A stretch of 64,000 nt of DNA from Candidatus Phycosocius bacilliformis (GCF_003112735.1 NZ_BFBR01000009.1:81297-145296), one strand, 5' to 3'. Shown: positions 34,151 to 44,233, counted from the stretch's first letter. The notes: generated from the sequence alone by a model not told the origin. Translations and numbers: made by a program.

Positions 34151-35955
34151 CGGTTCTCGTCAAGCTGGACTTTAAACAGACGCACATCCGAACCTTTGGC
34201 CTTAGGCAAAGGCATCAGCCAGTCAGGGATATTGTTCGACGACAAGTCGGCCATCAGACCCCCGGGTCCCTCACGAGACAAAATGGCAATTTCCGCAGAC
34301 CGGGTGCAAATGGCGACATAATCTCCCCTCAAACCTGCGACCATGGCCTTGGCTTGATCAGACTTGGCCATAAAGACCCGGTATGAGGCAAGATTGCCGG
34401 TCTCGTTGCGGTGATAGGGGGCGGCAAGAACTTGATGGCGCGTGGTCAACAGAATGCGGGCACCCATATCGATCGGTGCAATTACTAGACCCGGCTTTTG
34501 CTGATTGAGAGTCGCAAAGGCTTGTTGCGTATAGCATCCAGCCCCACCGCCCACTTTGAACTTACCGCTCTTGGGTTCGAACATTCGAGCAATACTCGCC
34601 CCAAAAAAGCCCGGGACAATAGGATTTAACACCAAAGCTACCATCAAGGCTGCACGCAGGCTGATGAATTCCGAAATCTTACCAATCAAACCACCCGCCA
34701 TAACGCCCGACACCGCAGCAGCAAGACCAGACGTGCGAGCTTGCCAGAAAATAGCAAGTCCTACCGACATTAAAATCGTCATTGCAGCCAGAACCCAAAG
34801 GTCTCGTTCTTTGCCTTTGGCCCAACCAATAGCAACAATGCTGATAAGGCCTGCAATAACTGGAAATACTGCAAAGCCAAGAGTGGTGCTCAAAAGCGCA
34901 TCTGACAATGGTTTGGCTTCACTAACATTGTTAAGCCAAAGACGCAGCAATAATGGGTCAAGTTTAGAATAGGGCGGGACAATCAGCTCTGGGAAAACAA
35001 ATAACCCACTGAGGACCACAATCCCAATCCCGATAAGTATAAGAAGCCGGATGACCAAGCCCATTCTGTCGACTTTTGTCTCTTTTGAAAGGTGCGACCC
35101 GGCCGTCAACAGAATGCCACCTAGTATGCCGAGTACGACGTGGCCACGCCCCATTGCATCATTTATAGGCAGAGCCCATTTCTCGGCTGGAACAGTTGCA
35201 ACAAAGCACAAGGCTAAACCTACGGCCAAACAGGTGGCAAACCAGCGGGTCTGTGTCGCCACATCGTTTCCTCGCCATGCCCAACGCAGTGCAACCCAGG
35301 CTATTAGGATAAGCTGCATTGGCAGAGTCTCAAGCCCAATCGCAATGCCGATGGCGATTGCAGCTCCACTCAACCCCGCCATTTTCTGAGATGATGATAC
35401 AAGGCCCCAAATTGCCGTTACCAGCAGAATGAGTTGCAATCCGTGGTGATCGACCCGACCCGGCAGGAAATAGGCTAAAGCAGCAGGAGCCCCGGCCACA
35501 AGAAAAACCGCTGGGATCATGGATTTATTGCCGCCCAGTGCAATTGAGGCTTTGACACCCACAAGCACATAAACAACGCCAAGCCAAACAGGAGTGACAA
35601 ATACAGCCGCCTTCTCCCCCAATTCTCCGCCCAGAGTAGCTCTTGTAATCATCATAGTCATTGCAAGCGGTAGGTCTGCAAAGCGTGACCAATGAATGTT
35701 GCTAATTGGATGCGGCGTTAGACGATGCTGGGAAACATCAAACCATGCCTGTCCCGCCAACCAATCGCGAACCTGGAGGACCCGCATGGCATCATCGTTA
35801 TCGATTAGGTTCCACATCTGAACCCGGGCCCAATACGGGCCCAAGACCTGGTAAATCGCCGCACAGATAGCAAGAATCAAAACAGACCTGATCGACCAGC
35901 TCAAAATGGAACGCTGTGCAACAGAACTTGGGTTTGAATTGGTTGGCAGGGACAT
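34138..35955 (-). CDS. Polytopic GT-C-like membrane glycosyltransferase (paralogue 1)
   Basis: 605 residues from the ATG at 35955, with about a dozen hydrophobic segments and a C-terminal soluble part. Near the N-terminus is NDDAMRVLQVRDWLAGQAWFDV with an acidic pair, then IHWSRFADLP and GRVDHHGLQ; the gene at 48542 shares the same set (QVRDxLAGQxWFDV, HWxRxAD, DHHxLQ). This is the layout of GT-C glycosyltransferases (STT3/PMT/ArnT-like) that use a lipid-linked sugar on the outer face of the membrane. Acceptor and sugar are unknown. It is divergent from a GtrA flippase gene 228 bases away, a typical partner for such enzymes. Confidence 0.65.
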   Translation of the reverse strand: MSLPTNSNPSSVAQRSILSWSIRSVLILAICAAIYQVLGPYWARVQMWNLIDNDDAMRVLQVRDWLAGQAWFDVSQHRLTPHPISNIHWSRFADLPLAMTMMITRATLGGELGEKAAVFVTPVWLGVVYVLVGVKASIALGGNKSMIPAVFLVAGAPAALAYFLPGRVDHHGLQLILLVTAIWGLVSSSQKMAGLSGAAIAIGIAIGLETLPMQLILIAWVALRWAWRGNDVATQTRWFATCLAVGLALCFVATVPAEKWALPINDAMGRGHVVLGILGGILLTAGSHLSKETKVDRMGLVIRLLILIGIGIVVLSGLFVFPELIVPPYSKLDPLLLRLWLNNVSEAKPLSDALLSTTLGFAVFPVIAGLISIVAIGWAKGKERDLWVLAAMTILMSVGLAIFWQARTSGLAAAVSGVMAGGLIGKISEFISLRAALMVALVLNPIVPGFFGASIARMFEPKSGKFKVGGGAGCYTQQAFATLNQQKPGLVIAPIDMGARILLTTRHQVLAAPYHRNETGNLASYRVFMAKSDQAKAMVAGLRGDYVAICTRSAEIAILSREGPGGLMADLSSNNIPDWLMPLPKAKGSDVRLFKVQLDENRIGG

Positions 35956-36183
35956 AAAGCAGGTCAACCTAGGACAGATAAACAGGAAGTAGCTTTGACA
36001 ATTGCGCCAAAGCTGCGAACAAGTCTGTTCCAAGATCAGTGGGAAGGCTTAATCTGACCCCGAAAGATCAAGATCTTAAACCTGACCTTGACGACTTTTC
36101 CCAGCTTATCTTGTGTCGAGGATTGTGAACAGAACCAGATGCGCGCAATGATCACCGATCTGCTAGTTGGTTTCTTGTGATTT

Positions 36184-36612
36184 GTGAGGGCCGGAGTGAG
36201 AATTGTTTCGACATTTCTGAAGGCACCCGCCACAGACCGGATTATACGATTCATTCTTGTCGGGAGTGTGGCTTTTTTGCTGGACGCTGGCCTGGTGTTT
36301 GCCATGACAAGTATCGGTTTCAGCCTCTATCTTAGCCGCGCTTTATCATTGATCGTCGTGGTCCTGTTTACGTTTATGCTCAATCGTTGGGCGACTTTCA
36401 ACAAATCCGGCTTGCCCGAAGCAAGAGAAGTTGTGGCCTATGTTGGAGCAAGCCTTGTAGGGTTGGGCATTAATTATGCGATTTTCACCATTGCTATTTT
36501 TTGTCACTTTCCCTGGATTATCGCCATGGCAGCCGGCACACTAATAGCCTCAACATTCAACTTCTTAGTTTATGGGCGAATCTTCAAAACTGAAAGCAAT
36601 ACAGATCGCTGA
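36184..36612 (+). CDS. GtrA family membrane protein
   Basis: 142 residues with four predicted membrane segments, typical for GtrA, which is thought to flip undecaprenyl-phosphate-linked sugar across the inner membrane. Characteristic words: RFILVGSVAFLLDAGLVF in the first helix, TFMLNRWATF after the second, and FLVYGRIF at the end. The likely start is GTG at 36184 (or GTG at 36196). It is divergent from the GT-C-like gene. One of three GtrA genes in this window. Confidence 0.88.
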   Translation: MRAGVRIVSTFLKAPATDRIIRFILVGSVAFLLDAGLVFAMTSIGFSLYLSRALSLIVVVLFTFMLNRWATFNKSGLPEAREVVAYVGASLVGLGINYAIFTIAIFCHFPWIIAMAAGTLIASTFNFLVYGRIFKTESNTDR

Positions 36613-36616
36613 GGAT

Positions 36617-37033
36617 TCAGCACTTTGCAGACCCGGTCTTGCGCAAAATGTGATCCCAATGGTTCGGGCCAACCGGCTGAACCGATAAACGCGGTGATGT
36701 AACCAGAGCCATTTCTGCAAGTAGTGGGTCGGCTTTGATTTCAGCAAGACTAATTGGCTTGGTCAGTGGCCGTTGTGCGACAACATCCACCGCGAGCCAT
36801 AGCGGATCGGTTGGGTCTGGGTAGGCTGACGTTTGGACTTCGACAATCCCGACAATCTGTTTCTCCACGCCGGTATGATAAAAAAATGCCAAATCGCCTT
36901 GAACCATCTCTTTGAGAAAGTTTTTCGCCTGATGATTGCGGACGCCCGTCCAAGGCTCGCCGGTCACGCCGCGCGCTACTTGGTTGGCCCAGGAAAAGCT
37001 TTCAGGCTCTGTCTTTAGCAACCAAAATGCCAT
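36617..37033 (-). CDS. EVE domain protein
   Basis: 138 residues, a single EVE (PUA-like) domain: FWLLKTEPESFSW at the N-terminus, GVRNHQAKNFLKEM and DLAFFYHTG are hallmark segments. EVE domains bind modified bases or RNA; the stand-alone bacterial form has no settled role. The ATG at 37033 was chosen because MAFWLLKTEPE is the family start; a longer in-frame start at 37051 adds six atypical residues. It is convergent with the GtrA gene, four bases apart, and divergent from the SIS gene. Confidence 0.92.
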   Translation of the reverse strand: MAFWLLKTEPESFSWANQVARGVTGEPWTGVRNHQAKNFLKEMVQGDLAFFYHTGVEKQIVGIVEVQTSAYPDPTDPLWLAVDVVAQRPLTKPISLAEIKADPLLAEMALVTSPRLSVQPVGPNHWDHILRKTGSAKC

Positions 37034-37136
37034 GTCGCTTGCCCTTTCCACCGCGATAGCTTTATCAGACTAATATAGGTGCTGGCGGGGTGAGTATGGC
37101 AAGGCATGTATCTGCAAACCGTGACAGGAGTCCCAT

Positions 37137-38171
37137 TTGAGCGTGAAACAGACCTGGATGAAGCAAGAGGCCGCTGAGGCCGCCCAAATTATTCATCACC
37201 AATTTGAACAGAATGCACTTCTAATGCGTCAACTGGGGGCCCGCCTACGTGCGACACCCCCAAAACTCGTTCTGACTTGTGCCAGGGGATCATCTGATCA
37301 TGCGGCAGGATTTGCCAAATATGTTATCGAGACCCGGCTTGAAACGCTGGTCGCCTCCCATGCCCCTTCAACATCCTCCATCTTTGCCACCCCTTTGCGG
37401 CATTTGGATGGGGTCTTGTTTCTGGTGATTTCACAGTCTGGGAAGAGCCCTGACATTCTCACTTCCATGCGTTTCGCTAGACAAGCTGGCGCTTATGTGG
37501 TCGCAATGGTCAATGATGCGCTGTCGCCAGCAGCTCAAGAAGCGGATGTCTTCATCCCGCTTCATGCTGGACCGGAGCGGGCTGTGGCAGCCACAAAATC
37601 ATACATCGCCTCCTTAGCCGCAATCTTGCACCTTGTTGGCGAATGGGCCGAAGATAGCCAATTGCTTACCGCCCTGGCCAAAGCGAGCGAGCCTGTCCGG
37701 GCGGCTTTTGATGCGGACTGGACAAAGTTCTCTGAAACTTTGCTTTCTGCTCGAAGCTTGTTTGTGATCGGTCGAGGTATCACATTCGGAATCGCTCATG
37801 AAATGGCTCTAAAGCTGAAGGAGACGAGCGGGTTACATGCGGAGGCCTTTTCCGCTGCAGAAGTTCGACACGGTCCAATGGCGATTGTCGAATCGGGCTT
37901 CCCAGTACTGATGATTGCGCCTCAAGATGCGGCGGCGGGGGGATATGCAGCTTTGAGCGAAGAGTTTACAGCCCGGCACGCACAGGTGTTTTCGTCCGGC
38001 GGCCCTTTTCCAGGGGCGTATGAACTGCCGACGCCAAAAGGTCTTCATCCGCTGATTCTACCGCTGTGTCAGGTGACATCTTTCTATGCCTGTGCGGAGG
38101 CTTTGGCCCGTGCACGTGGGCGAAACCCCGATTCACCGCCTTGGCTAAAAAAAGTGACCGAGACTCACTGA
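37137..38171 (+). CDS. SIS-domain sugar isomerase/deaminase (GlmS C-terminal/NagB-II-like)
   Basis: 344 residues with two SIS domains and no glutaminase domain. Motifs CARGSSDHA and SQSGKSPD bind the sugar phosphate in the first domain; EVRHGPMAI closes the second. With nagA overlapping its stop (TGATG), the best reading is the SIS-type glucosamine-6-phosphate deaminase (NagB-II) that yields fructose 6-phosphate and ammonia. The start is TTG at 37137 with GGAG six bases upstream; GTG 37143 and ATG 37155 are alternatives. No transporter or GlcNAc kinase lies next to the pair. Confidence 0.83.
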   Translation: MSVKQTWMKQEAAEAAQIIHHQFEQNALLMRQLGARLRATPPKLVLTCARGSSDHAAGFAKYVIETRLETLVASHAPSTSSIFATPLRHLDGVLFLVISQSGKSPDILTSMRFARQAGAYVVAMVNDALSPAAQEADVFIPLHAGPERAVAATKSYIASLAAILHLVGEWAEDSQLLTALAKASEPVRAAFDADWTKFSETLLSARSLFVIGRGITFGIAHEMALKLKETSGLHAEAFSAAEVRHGPMAIVESGFPVLMIAPQDAAAGGYAALSEEFTARHAQVFSSGGPFPGAYELPTPKGLHPLILPLCQVTSFYACAEALARARGRNPDSPPWLKKVTETH

Positions 38172-39316
38172 TGCGTCAAATCTTTCTAAATGGCCGTTTA
38201 TTGACAGCCAAAGGCTTGTTGTCAGATGCGACACTGGTTGTCGCTAATGGTCAGATCGAGGCCATTGGTAAAAACCTACCGACGCCGCCCGATGCCGAAG
38301 TGATTGATCTATCCGGAGATTATTTGGCCCCTGGCCTCCTTGACTTGCAGGTGAATGGCGGAGGCGGTGTCCTGTTTAACGATTCTCCTACGATTGAAGC
38401 TATTGCAGCCATTGGAGAAGCCCATCTGAAGCGGGGGACAACTAGCTTTTTGCCGACATTGATTTCCGATGATCTTGATAAAGTGGCAACAGCGATCAGC
38501 GCGGTTGATGCTGCTATTGAGGCGGGCATACCTGGTGTTGCGGGGATCCATTTGGAAGGTCCGTTTTTGAACGCGATGCGCAAGGGCGTTCATGATTCGC
38601 GTAAATTTCGAGTCCTAGACGAAGCCGCCATCGAGCTACTGTCCAGTCTGCGGCTTGGCAAGACACTGATTACTTTGGCACCCGAAACCGCACCAGATGG
38701 CGCAATTTTCGAGCTTGCCCGTCGGGGAGGGCAGGTCTTCGCCGGCCACACTGAAGCAACATATGAACAAATCTTGTTGGCTGAAGGAGAAGGGCTTCGG
38801 GGTTTCACCCACATCTTCAATGCAATGAGCCCACTAACGAGCCGAGCACCTGGTGTTGTTGGTGCCGCGTTGACAAGCCAACACTCCTTTGCTGGTTTGA
38901 TTGCTGATGGCGTGCATGTCCATCCTGCCAATCTTAAGTTGGTCGCCCGTCTTCTTGGACCGGAAAGGACCGTTTTGGTGAGTGACGCGATGCCGACCAT
39001 GGGGTCGGCTCAGGACTGGTTTATGCTCAAGGGCGAAAAAATTGAGGCGCGTGGCCTCACCTGTTACACCCCCGATGGGGTGTTGGCGGGGTCCAACCTA
39101 TCGCTACTCGATGGGGTTCGAACTATGGTCTCGCAGGGTGGTGCTTCTTTGGAAGATGCCCTGACCATGGCTAGCCTCGCGCCTGCTAGAGCCATGGGTT
39201 TGATGGACAAGCTAGGCACGCTTCGGGCCGGGGGCAGGGCTGATTTTGTTCGTCTCACCGAGGGCGGTAATCTGTTGGGGGTTTGGCAGGGCGGGAAACA
39301 GCGTCTCGGTCAATAG
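38171..39316 (+). CDS. nagA: N-acetylglucosamine-6-phosphate deacetylase
   Basis: 381 residues, amidohydrolase superfamily. HLEGPF at 127-132 supplies the metal-binding glutamate, His193 in AGHTEAT and His214 in THIFNAM complete the site, and Asp272 in VSDAMPT is the catalytic acid/base. It removes acetate from GlcNAc 6-phosphate so the SIS deaminase can act. The ATG at 38171 overlaps the previous stop; longer in-frame sequence lies in the SIS gene. Its 3' end overlaps the convergent flavoprotein gene by seven bases. Confidence 0.94.
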   Translation: MRQIFLNGRLLTAKGLLSDATLVVANGQIEAIGKNLPTPPDAEVIDLSGDYLAPGLLDLQVNGGGGVLFNDSPTIEAIAAIGEAHLKRGTTSFLPTLISDDLDKVATAISAVDAAIEAGIPGVAGIHLEGPFLNAMRKGVHDSRKFRVLDEAAIELLSSLRLGKTLITLAPETAPDGAIFELARRGGQVFAGHTEATYEQILLAEGEGLRGFTHIFNAMSPLTSRAPGVVGAALTSQHSFAGLIADGVHVHPANLKLVARLLGPERTVLVSDAMPTMGSAQDWFMLKGEKIEARGLTCYTPDGVLAGSNLSLLDGVRTMVSQGGASLEDALTMASLAPARAMGLMDKLGTLRAGGRADFVRLTEGGNLLGVWQGGKQRLGQ

Positions 39317-40545
39317 GCTTTGCGCCAATTCAGCATACCTTGAGCTGCATGGTAGCCGCTGGCGAAGCACGCTTGCAGCAGATAACCCCCAGTTGGGGCA
39401 TCCCAATCAAGCATTTCTCCAGCAACAAACACGCCTGGTAAAGCCCGTAGCATCAAGTGGTCATCGACACTTTCACGGCTAACCCCTCCCGAGGTCGAGA
39501 TTGCCCGATCAAGACCTCCCCGCCCAGCGAATGGCAAGACAACTTGTTTCACCAATTGAGCAAGGTCTCCATGATGTGCCGGCAGGTGATTGGACGTTGC
39601 CTCACGCATGAGGGCGATGGCTGCAGGTGACAAACGCAACGCCGTTTTTAGTTTCGTAGTCGCAGATTGGCCGGGGCGGGACCTGTCCAAACGCTTGGCA
39701 AGGGTTTCGATCGCTATGTCGGGCCTTAGGTCGATTTGGATATTGATGGGGCCTTCCCTGAAAGCCCCGCGAAGAGTTTGAGTGATGGCATAGATCGGGC
39801 CACCTTCAATTCCATTCCGCGTGATGATTAAATCCCCGCGTCCGGTCGCTTCATTGAGACTGACACGGACGTTCTTAACAACCGCTCCCGCAAAGCGGCT
39901 CTGCATCTCCACACTCCAGTCTCGCAGCACGCCAGAATTGGCAGCTTCTATCGGGGTAACACCCACCCCTAGTGAAGAAAGGCGATCAATCCAATCACCA
40001 TCTGATCCCAGCCTAGGCCATGAAGCACCCCCCAGGGCCAAGAGGACGGCCGCTCCCTTTTCATTAGTGATTTGCCCATTCAGATGCCGGAAGGACGCGG
40101 CACCATCTGGTGAGAAGCCAATCCATCGAGCCGACGGGATTATTTCAACACCCAGTAAGTGCATTCGGTCCAACCAGGCACGCAAAAGTGGAGAGGCTTT
40201 GAAGCATCGGGGGAACACACGCCCACTTGACCCCACAAATAACGGCTGGCCCAGACCTTCCGCCCATGCCCTGAGATCGTCGGGTCTAAAGCCGTTCAGC
40301 CAAGGTGCCACCCAAGCCTCAGCCTGCCCATAGCGACGCATGAAACCGGGTAGGGCTTCGCTATGGGTCAAGTTCAGACCACCCCGGCCTGCCATCAGAA
40401 ACTTCCGGCCGACCGATGGCATTGCGTCGAAGACACGAACGCGATGACCGGCTTGGGCAAGCTTTTCGGCAGCAAACAGGCCAGCAGGGCCTGCCCCGAT
40501 GACGATGAACGGTAGATCAAAGGGGAGGGGAGGCGACGTTGACAT
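39310..40545 (-). CDS. NAD(P)/FAD-dependent oxidoreductase, BaiN/HI0933 family
   Basis: 411 residues. The N-terminal FAD motif [21 protein letters not shown] and the adjoining GRKFLMAGRGGLNLTHSE are distinctive for the HI0933/BaiN flavoprotein family, as is the C-terminal GGYLLQACFASGYHA. Members are cytoplasmic flavoproteins of largely unknown substrate; some act on bile-acid intermediates. Convergent with nagA and followed upstream on the same strand by a monooxygenase gene, 35 bases apart, so the two flavoproteins may share a transcript. Confidence 0.88.
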   Translation of the reverse strand: MSTSPPLPFDLPFIVIGAGPAGLFAAEKLAQAGHRVRVFDAMPSVGRKFLMAGRGGLNLTHSEALPGFMRRYGQAEAWVAPWLNGFRPDDLRAWAEGLGQPLFVGSSGRVFPRCFKASPLLRAWLDRMHLLGVEIIPSARWIGFSPDGAASFRHLNGQITNEKGAAVLLALGGASWPRLGSDGDWIDRLSSLGVGVTPIEAANSGVLRDWSVEMQSRFAGAVVKNVRVSLNEATGRGDLIITRNGIEGGPIYAITQTLRGAFREGPINIQIDLRPDIAIETLAKRLDRSRPGQSATTKLKTALRLSPAAIALMREATSNHLPAHHGDLAQLVKQVVLPFAGRGGLDRAISTSGGVSRESVDDHLMLRALPGVFVAGEMLDWDAPTGGYLLQACFASGYHAAQGMLNWRKAY

Positions 40546-40580
40546 AGCTGCTTGTCACCCAGACAAAGCGACCGGGCAAG

Positions 40581-42068
40581 TTAGTCTAGGCTGATCGAAC
40601 TGCCTGAGGGCGCGGGGCGGGCAGCAAAATGCATTACGGAATCATCTAACTTGCCAAATCGGAAGGCCAAGAGGTCAAGCAGATAATTCTGATGGACTTT
40701 CCAAGGTGAGACATGGCCTTGTTTGGGAAAGCTAGCCATCGCCCGGGTGACGTAGCCAGAAGTGAAATCAAGCCATGGGGCAGGTTCTAATTCTTCATGG
40801 CCCTTTTGTGGTACACAATAGGCTTGGCCATTAGAATCCATATGATTGATTAGGCGGCATACATATTCGGCAGTGAGGTCAGCTTTCAGGGTCCAGGATG
40901 CATTAGTATAGCCAAAAGCAGAGGCCAGATTGGGTACACCGCTGAACATCATACCTTTGTAAGAGAAGGTTTCTGCGAAATCGACCCTGCGGCCATCGAC
41001 GGAGAAAGGCACCCCGCTCAAAACTTGCAATTCAAGTCCAGTCGCCGTTACGATTACATCGGCATCAAGATGTCGGCCCGACGTCAGCATGATCCCACCG
41101 GCATCAAAATGGTCGATATGGTCGGTCGCAACACTGGCCTTGCCGCTTTTGATGGCAGTAAAGAGGTCAGAATCGGGAACCAAACATAGCCGCTGGTCCC
41201 AAGGATTGTAGCTTGGCGTAAAGTGCCGGGTCATGTCGAAATCGACTGGTAGTTCATTTCTGAGCATTGCTAACAGCCGTTCTTTGACTTTGTCGGGAAA
41301 TTTGCGCGCCATGGTGTAAAAGTACAGCTGGAACAAAACGTTGCGCCAACGGATCAACCCATAGGCCAGCTTGCTCGGTAGGACTTTTCGCAACCAATTG
41401 GCAAATGCATCCTCCCCAGGACGGGAGACCACATATGTGGGTGAACGTTGCAGCATGGTCACATGGCCCGCGGTTTCGGCCATGGCTGGCACCAAAGTGA
41501 CCGCCGTGGCACCACTACCGATAATGACCACCCTTTTTCCGCGATAATCCACATGTTCAGGCCAGAACTGGGGATGAATGATGTCGCCTTCGAAGGCATC
41601 TTCTCCGGGAAAGTCTGGTCGATGCCCTTTGAGATAATTGTAATAGCCTGTGCACATATAAATGAAATTGGCTGATAATTGTGTCAGCTCACCATTTGGT
41701 CCGTGCCGGTAGGTTATGATCCAGCGTGCTTGCTGGCTGTCCCAATCCGCGGCTACTACTCGGTGATTGAGCCGGATCAAGGACTTGATACCCAATTCAT
41801 TGGCGGTCTCATGCAAATAGCGCAGGATTGCAGGCCCATCCGCAATGGCCTTAGCCTCCCGCCAAGGCTTAAAGGAGAATCCCAGCGTGTACATATCAGA
41901 ATCTGACCGAATTCCGGGGTATCGGAATAAATCCCAAGTCCCACCAATCGCTGAGCGCCCTTCGAAAATGGCAAAGCGCTTGCTCGGGCAAGAGGTTTTC
42001 AAATGATAAGCACCGCTGATGCCTGAAATGCCTGCACCCACAATTAGCACGTCGAGATGTTCCAAAGT
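40581..42068 (-). CDS. Baeyer-Villiger flavin monooxygenase (EthA-like)
   Basis: 495 residues. Two Rossmann motifs (VLIVGAGISGISGAYHL at the N-terminus; VVIIGSGATAVTL in the middle) flank the Baeyer-Villiger fingerprint FEGDIIHPQFWPE. The stretch GGTWDLFRYPGIRSDSDMYTLGF is the EthA-type signature. It inserts oxygen into ketones using NADPH and FAD. I prefer a TTG start at 42068: AAAGGA is 7 bases upstream and the resulting EHLDVLIVGAG matches EthA; a GTG at 42101 adds eleven residues with poor spacing. Substrate unknown. Confidence 0.88.
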   Translation of the reverse strand, partial: TLEHLDVLIVGAGISGISGAYHLKTSCPSKRFAIFEGRSAIGGTWDLFRYPGIRSDSDMYTLGFSFKPWREAKAIADGPAILRYLHETANELGIKSLIRLNHRVVAADWDSQQARWIITYRHGPNGELTQLSANFIYMCTGYYNYLKGHRPDFPGEDAFEGDIIHPQFWPEHVDYRGKRVVIIGSGATAVTLVPAMAETAGHVTMLQRSPTYVVSRPGEDAFANWLRKVLPSKLAYGLIRWRNVLFQLYFYTMARKFPDKVKERLLAMLRNELPVDFDMTRHFTPSYNPWDQRLCLVPDSDLFTAIKSGKASVATDHIDHFDAGGIMLTSGRHLDADVIVTATGLELQVLSGVPFSVDGRRVDFAETFSYKGMMFSGVPNLASAFGYTNASWTLKADLTAEYVCRLINHMDSNGQAYCVPQKGHEELEPAPWLDFTSGYVTRAMASFPKQGHVSPWKVHQNYLLDLLAFRFGKLDDSVMHFAARPAPSGSSISLD

Positions 42069-42266
42069 CAGCGTCCTTTGAGCATAGTATCGGGTCCGCA
42101 CTTAGATGGCGACCTTGTTACGGCCCATCGTCAGGCATGATGACGCGTCCGTCAAGATAACCCGACCTCTCGTCTCACGCTCAACTGAAAGCAGAGCCTA
42201 TCACATATCAGATAGCTCACTCATCGGGGGTTGCAGCCCAGCCTTGCTGGTCGACTTCTCTAGTCT

Positions 42267-42821
42267 TCAGCGCGGCGCGCGCTTGGCCAGGATGCGTTGA
42301 AGGGTTCGCCTGTGCATATTCAGTCGGCGAGCAGTCTCTGACACATTGTGGCCACACAGCTCAAAAACCCGCTGGATGTGTTCCCAGCGAACACGATCCG
42401 CGCTCATCGGATTTGCCGGCGGGTCAGGCAGATTGTCACTTTGGGCAAGTAAGGCCTTTACAACATCGTCGGCATCAGCCGGCTTAGACAGATAATCCAC
42501 AGCTCCGGCTTTTACGGCAGCGACCGCGGTGGCAATATTTCCATAACCTGTCAACATAACGACGCGGGCGTCGGGGCGCCTGATGTGCAATTCTTCGACC
42601 ACTGATAGGCCAGAGCCATCCTCTAGGCGCAAGTCGAGAACGGCAAATGCGGGCGGGTCAATGCGCGCAATTGTCATCGCCTCTTCTACCCCGGCAGCCG
42701 TCCTGACTGAAAAGCCTCGACTTTCCAAAGCGCGCGCCAATCGATTGCGCAACGGTGCATCATCGTCCATGACAAGCAGGGAACGGTCAGGCAAAGTGTC
42801 GATTGTTGTTTCAGAAGCCAT
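42267..42821 (-). CDS. regA: Redox response regulator RegA/ActR/PrrA
   Basis: 184 residues. Receiver domain with the acidic pocket MDDD (18-21) and phospho-acceptor Asp63 in VLDLRLEDG, the same number as in Rhodobacter capsulatus RegA. After a short proline-rich linker comes a Fis-type helix-turn-helix (NVSETARRLNMHRRTLQRILAKRAPR, conserved nearly word for word in the family). Controls genes for respiration and redox balance. The ATG at 42821 was chosen by family length; longer in-frame sequence runs toward regB. Confidence 0.94.
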   Translation of the reverse strand: MASETTIDTLPDRSLLVMDDDAPLRNRLARALESRGFSVRTAAGVEEAMTIARIDPPAFAVLDLRLEDGSGLSVVEELHIRRPDARVVMLTGYGNIATAVAAVKAGAVDYLSKPADADDVVKALLAQSDNLPDPPANPMSADRVRWEHIQRVFELCGHNVSETARRLNMHRRTLQRILAKRAPR

Positions 42822-42892
42822 GCCTATCCGTGGACTGAAAACACAATAATAGCAAGTGACAAGACGTCGCAGGTGACGATATGCCTCTAGAC

Positions 42893-44233
42893 TCAACTCT
42901 TGGCTGCAATTGCTGAGAAAGGCCAGACGGTTTGAACGACCGCTCCCCGGCTGGCTCCTGTATTATTCCAAAATGAGACCTGTGCGCCAGAGCGCTCCAA
43001 AAGCGTCTTGGCAATGAAAAAGCCAAGGCCCATCCCTTCACGCGAATTAGTGTTTATAGGTCCTTGCAGGCTTGTCGTGACATAAGGCTCGCCTAGCCGG
43101 TCAAGCACCACTTCATCAAACCCTGGTCCATCATCAGAAATAGTCACTCGAACGCTGCGTTCATCCCATTTGGCTGAGACCGTGACCGCCTGATTGGCAT
43201 ATTGAATGGCGTTCTCGAGCATGTTCCCGAGCCCATAAAGTATAGCTGGCTTGCGTATAACCATTAGTTCGCCTTTGCCCTCGGGGCCTTGGATGTCGAA
43301 CAACACGGCCTTGTGGCCAAGATCAGGATGACGTTCGGCAACTTCCTCGAGTAACTGGCCGAAGGGGAGGGTTTCTGTGACCGACTCCGAGATTTCCTTC
43401 TGATTGGTTAGATTGCGCAGAATCTCCCGACAACGCTGAGCTTGGGAAAGAATGAGTTCGGCGTCCTCAAGATCCAGACTTTTCGGCGGTAAGGAACGCA
43501 GCATCTCTTTTGCCGTAACCTGGATCGTTGCCAGTGGTGTGCCCAGCTCATGGGCCGCGGCAGCCGCAAGACCTCCCAAAGCTGCCAGTCGCTGTTCCCG
43601 CGCCAGCACCTCTTGGGTAGCGATTAGGGCATCGGCGAGTTGGCTTTCCTCAAGCGATACCCGCCACGCATAGCTGGCGGTAAACAACAGACCGATGATG
43701 ATCGCGAAGGCCATGGCAAATTGATATAGCGCCGGCAACATAAATCCCCCGGGCGGGTTCCAGGGCAGAGGGTAGGAGTAAAGTGCAAGTACCCCAACGC
43801 TGAGAATGGTCACTCCAACAATGCTTAAGGTCCAGCGTGGCTGCAGAGTTGAGGCCGCGATTGTGGCTGGCGCGATGAGTAAAAGGCAAAATGGGTTTGC
43901 AATTCCGCCGGTAAGATAGAGCAACAGTGCCAATTGCAGAACATCAAAGGTCAGCTGCGCTGCCGCTTCCCACTGTCGCACCAGCCTCTGAGGCGGAAGT
44001 CCCACTGTGATAATGATGTTGAGGGTGATGTTGGCTGCAATTGTCAGCAGACAGGCTAGCAGTGGCAGCTCGAAGTTGAAGCCGAAATGCACCACCAGCA
44101 CAGTGATGAACTGACCGATCAAAGCAAACCAACGCGAGCTTACCAATGTCCGCGACCGCAAGCGGCCAACAAACGGCGCATTTATCGCGATTGCAGCCGC
44201 AATTATCTCTTGGTCTTTAGATGCATTATTCAT
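42893..44233 (-). CDS. regB: Redox sensor histidine kinase RegB/ActS/PrrB
   Basis: 446 residues with six membrane segments. The quinone-binding signature GGIANPF is at 109-115; the phospho-acceptor is His228 in AAAHELGTPL; the redox-box cysteine is Cys268 in RCREIL, spaced from the histidine exactly as in Rhodobacter RegB; the ATPase domain with GMGLGFF completes it. It senses quinone redox state and oxygen and phosphorylates RegA, encoded 71 bases downstream on the same strand. The ATG at 44233 fits the family; the 57 further in-frame codons do not. Confidence 0.95.
   Translation of the reverse strand: MNNASKDQEIIAAAIAINAPFVGRLRSRTLVSSRWFALIGQFITVLVVHFGFNFELPLLACLLTIAANITLNIIITVGLPPQRLVRQWEAAAQLTFDVLQLALLLYLTGGIANPFCLLLIAPATIAASTLQPRWTLSIVGVTILSVGVLALYSYPLPWNPPGGFMLPALYQFAMAFAIIIGLLFTASYAWRVSLEESQLADALIATQEVLAREQRLAALGGLAAAAAHELGTPLATIQVTAKEMLRSLPPKSLDLEDAELILSQAQRCREILRNLTNQKEISESVTETLPFGQLLEEVAERHPDLGHKAVLFDIQGPEGKGELMVIRKPAILYGLGNMLENAIQYANQAVTVSAKWDERSVRVTISDDGPGFDEVVLDRLGEPYVTTSLQGPINTNSREGMGLGFFIAKTLLERSGAQVSFWNNTGASRGAVVQTVWPFSAIAAKS

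Noticed and set aside
36036..36305. 89-codon minus-strand frame opposite gtrA
   Set aside because: Mostly antisense to the gtrA start and without a ribosome binding site.
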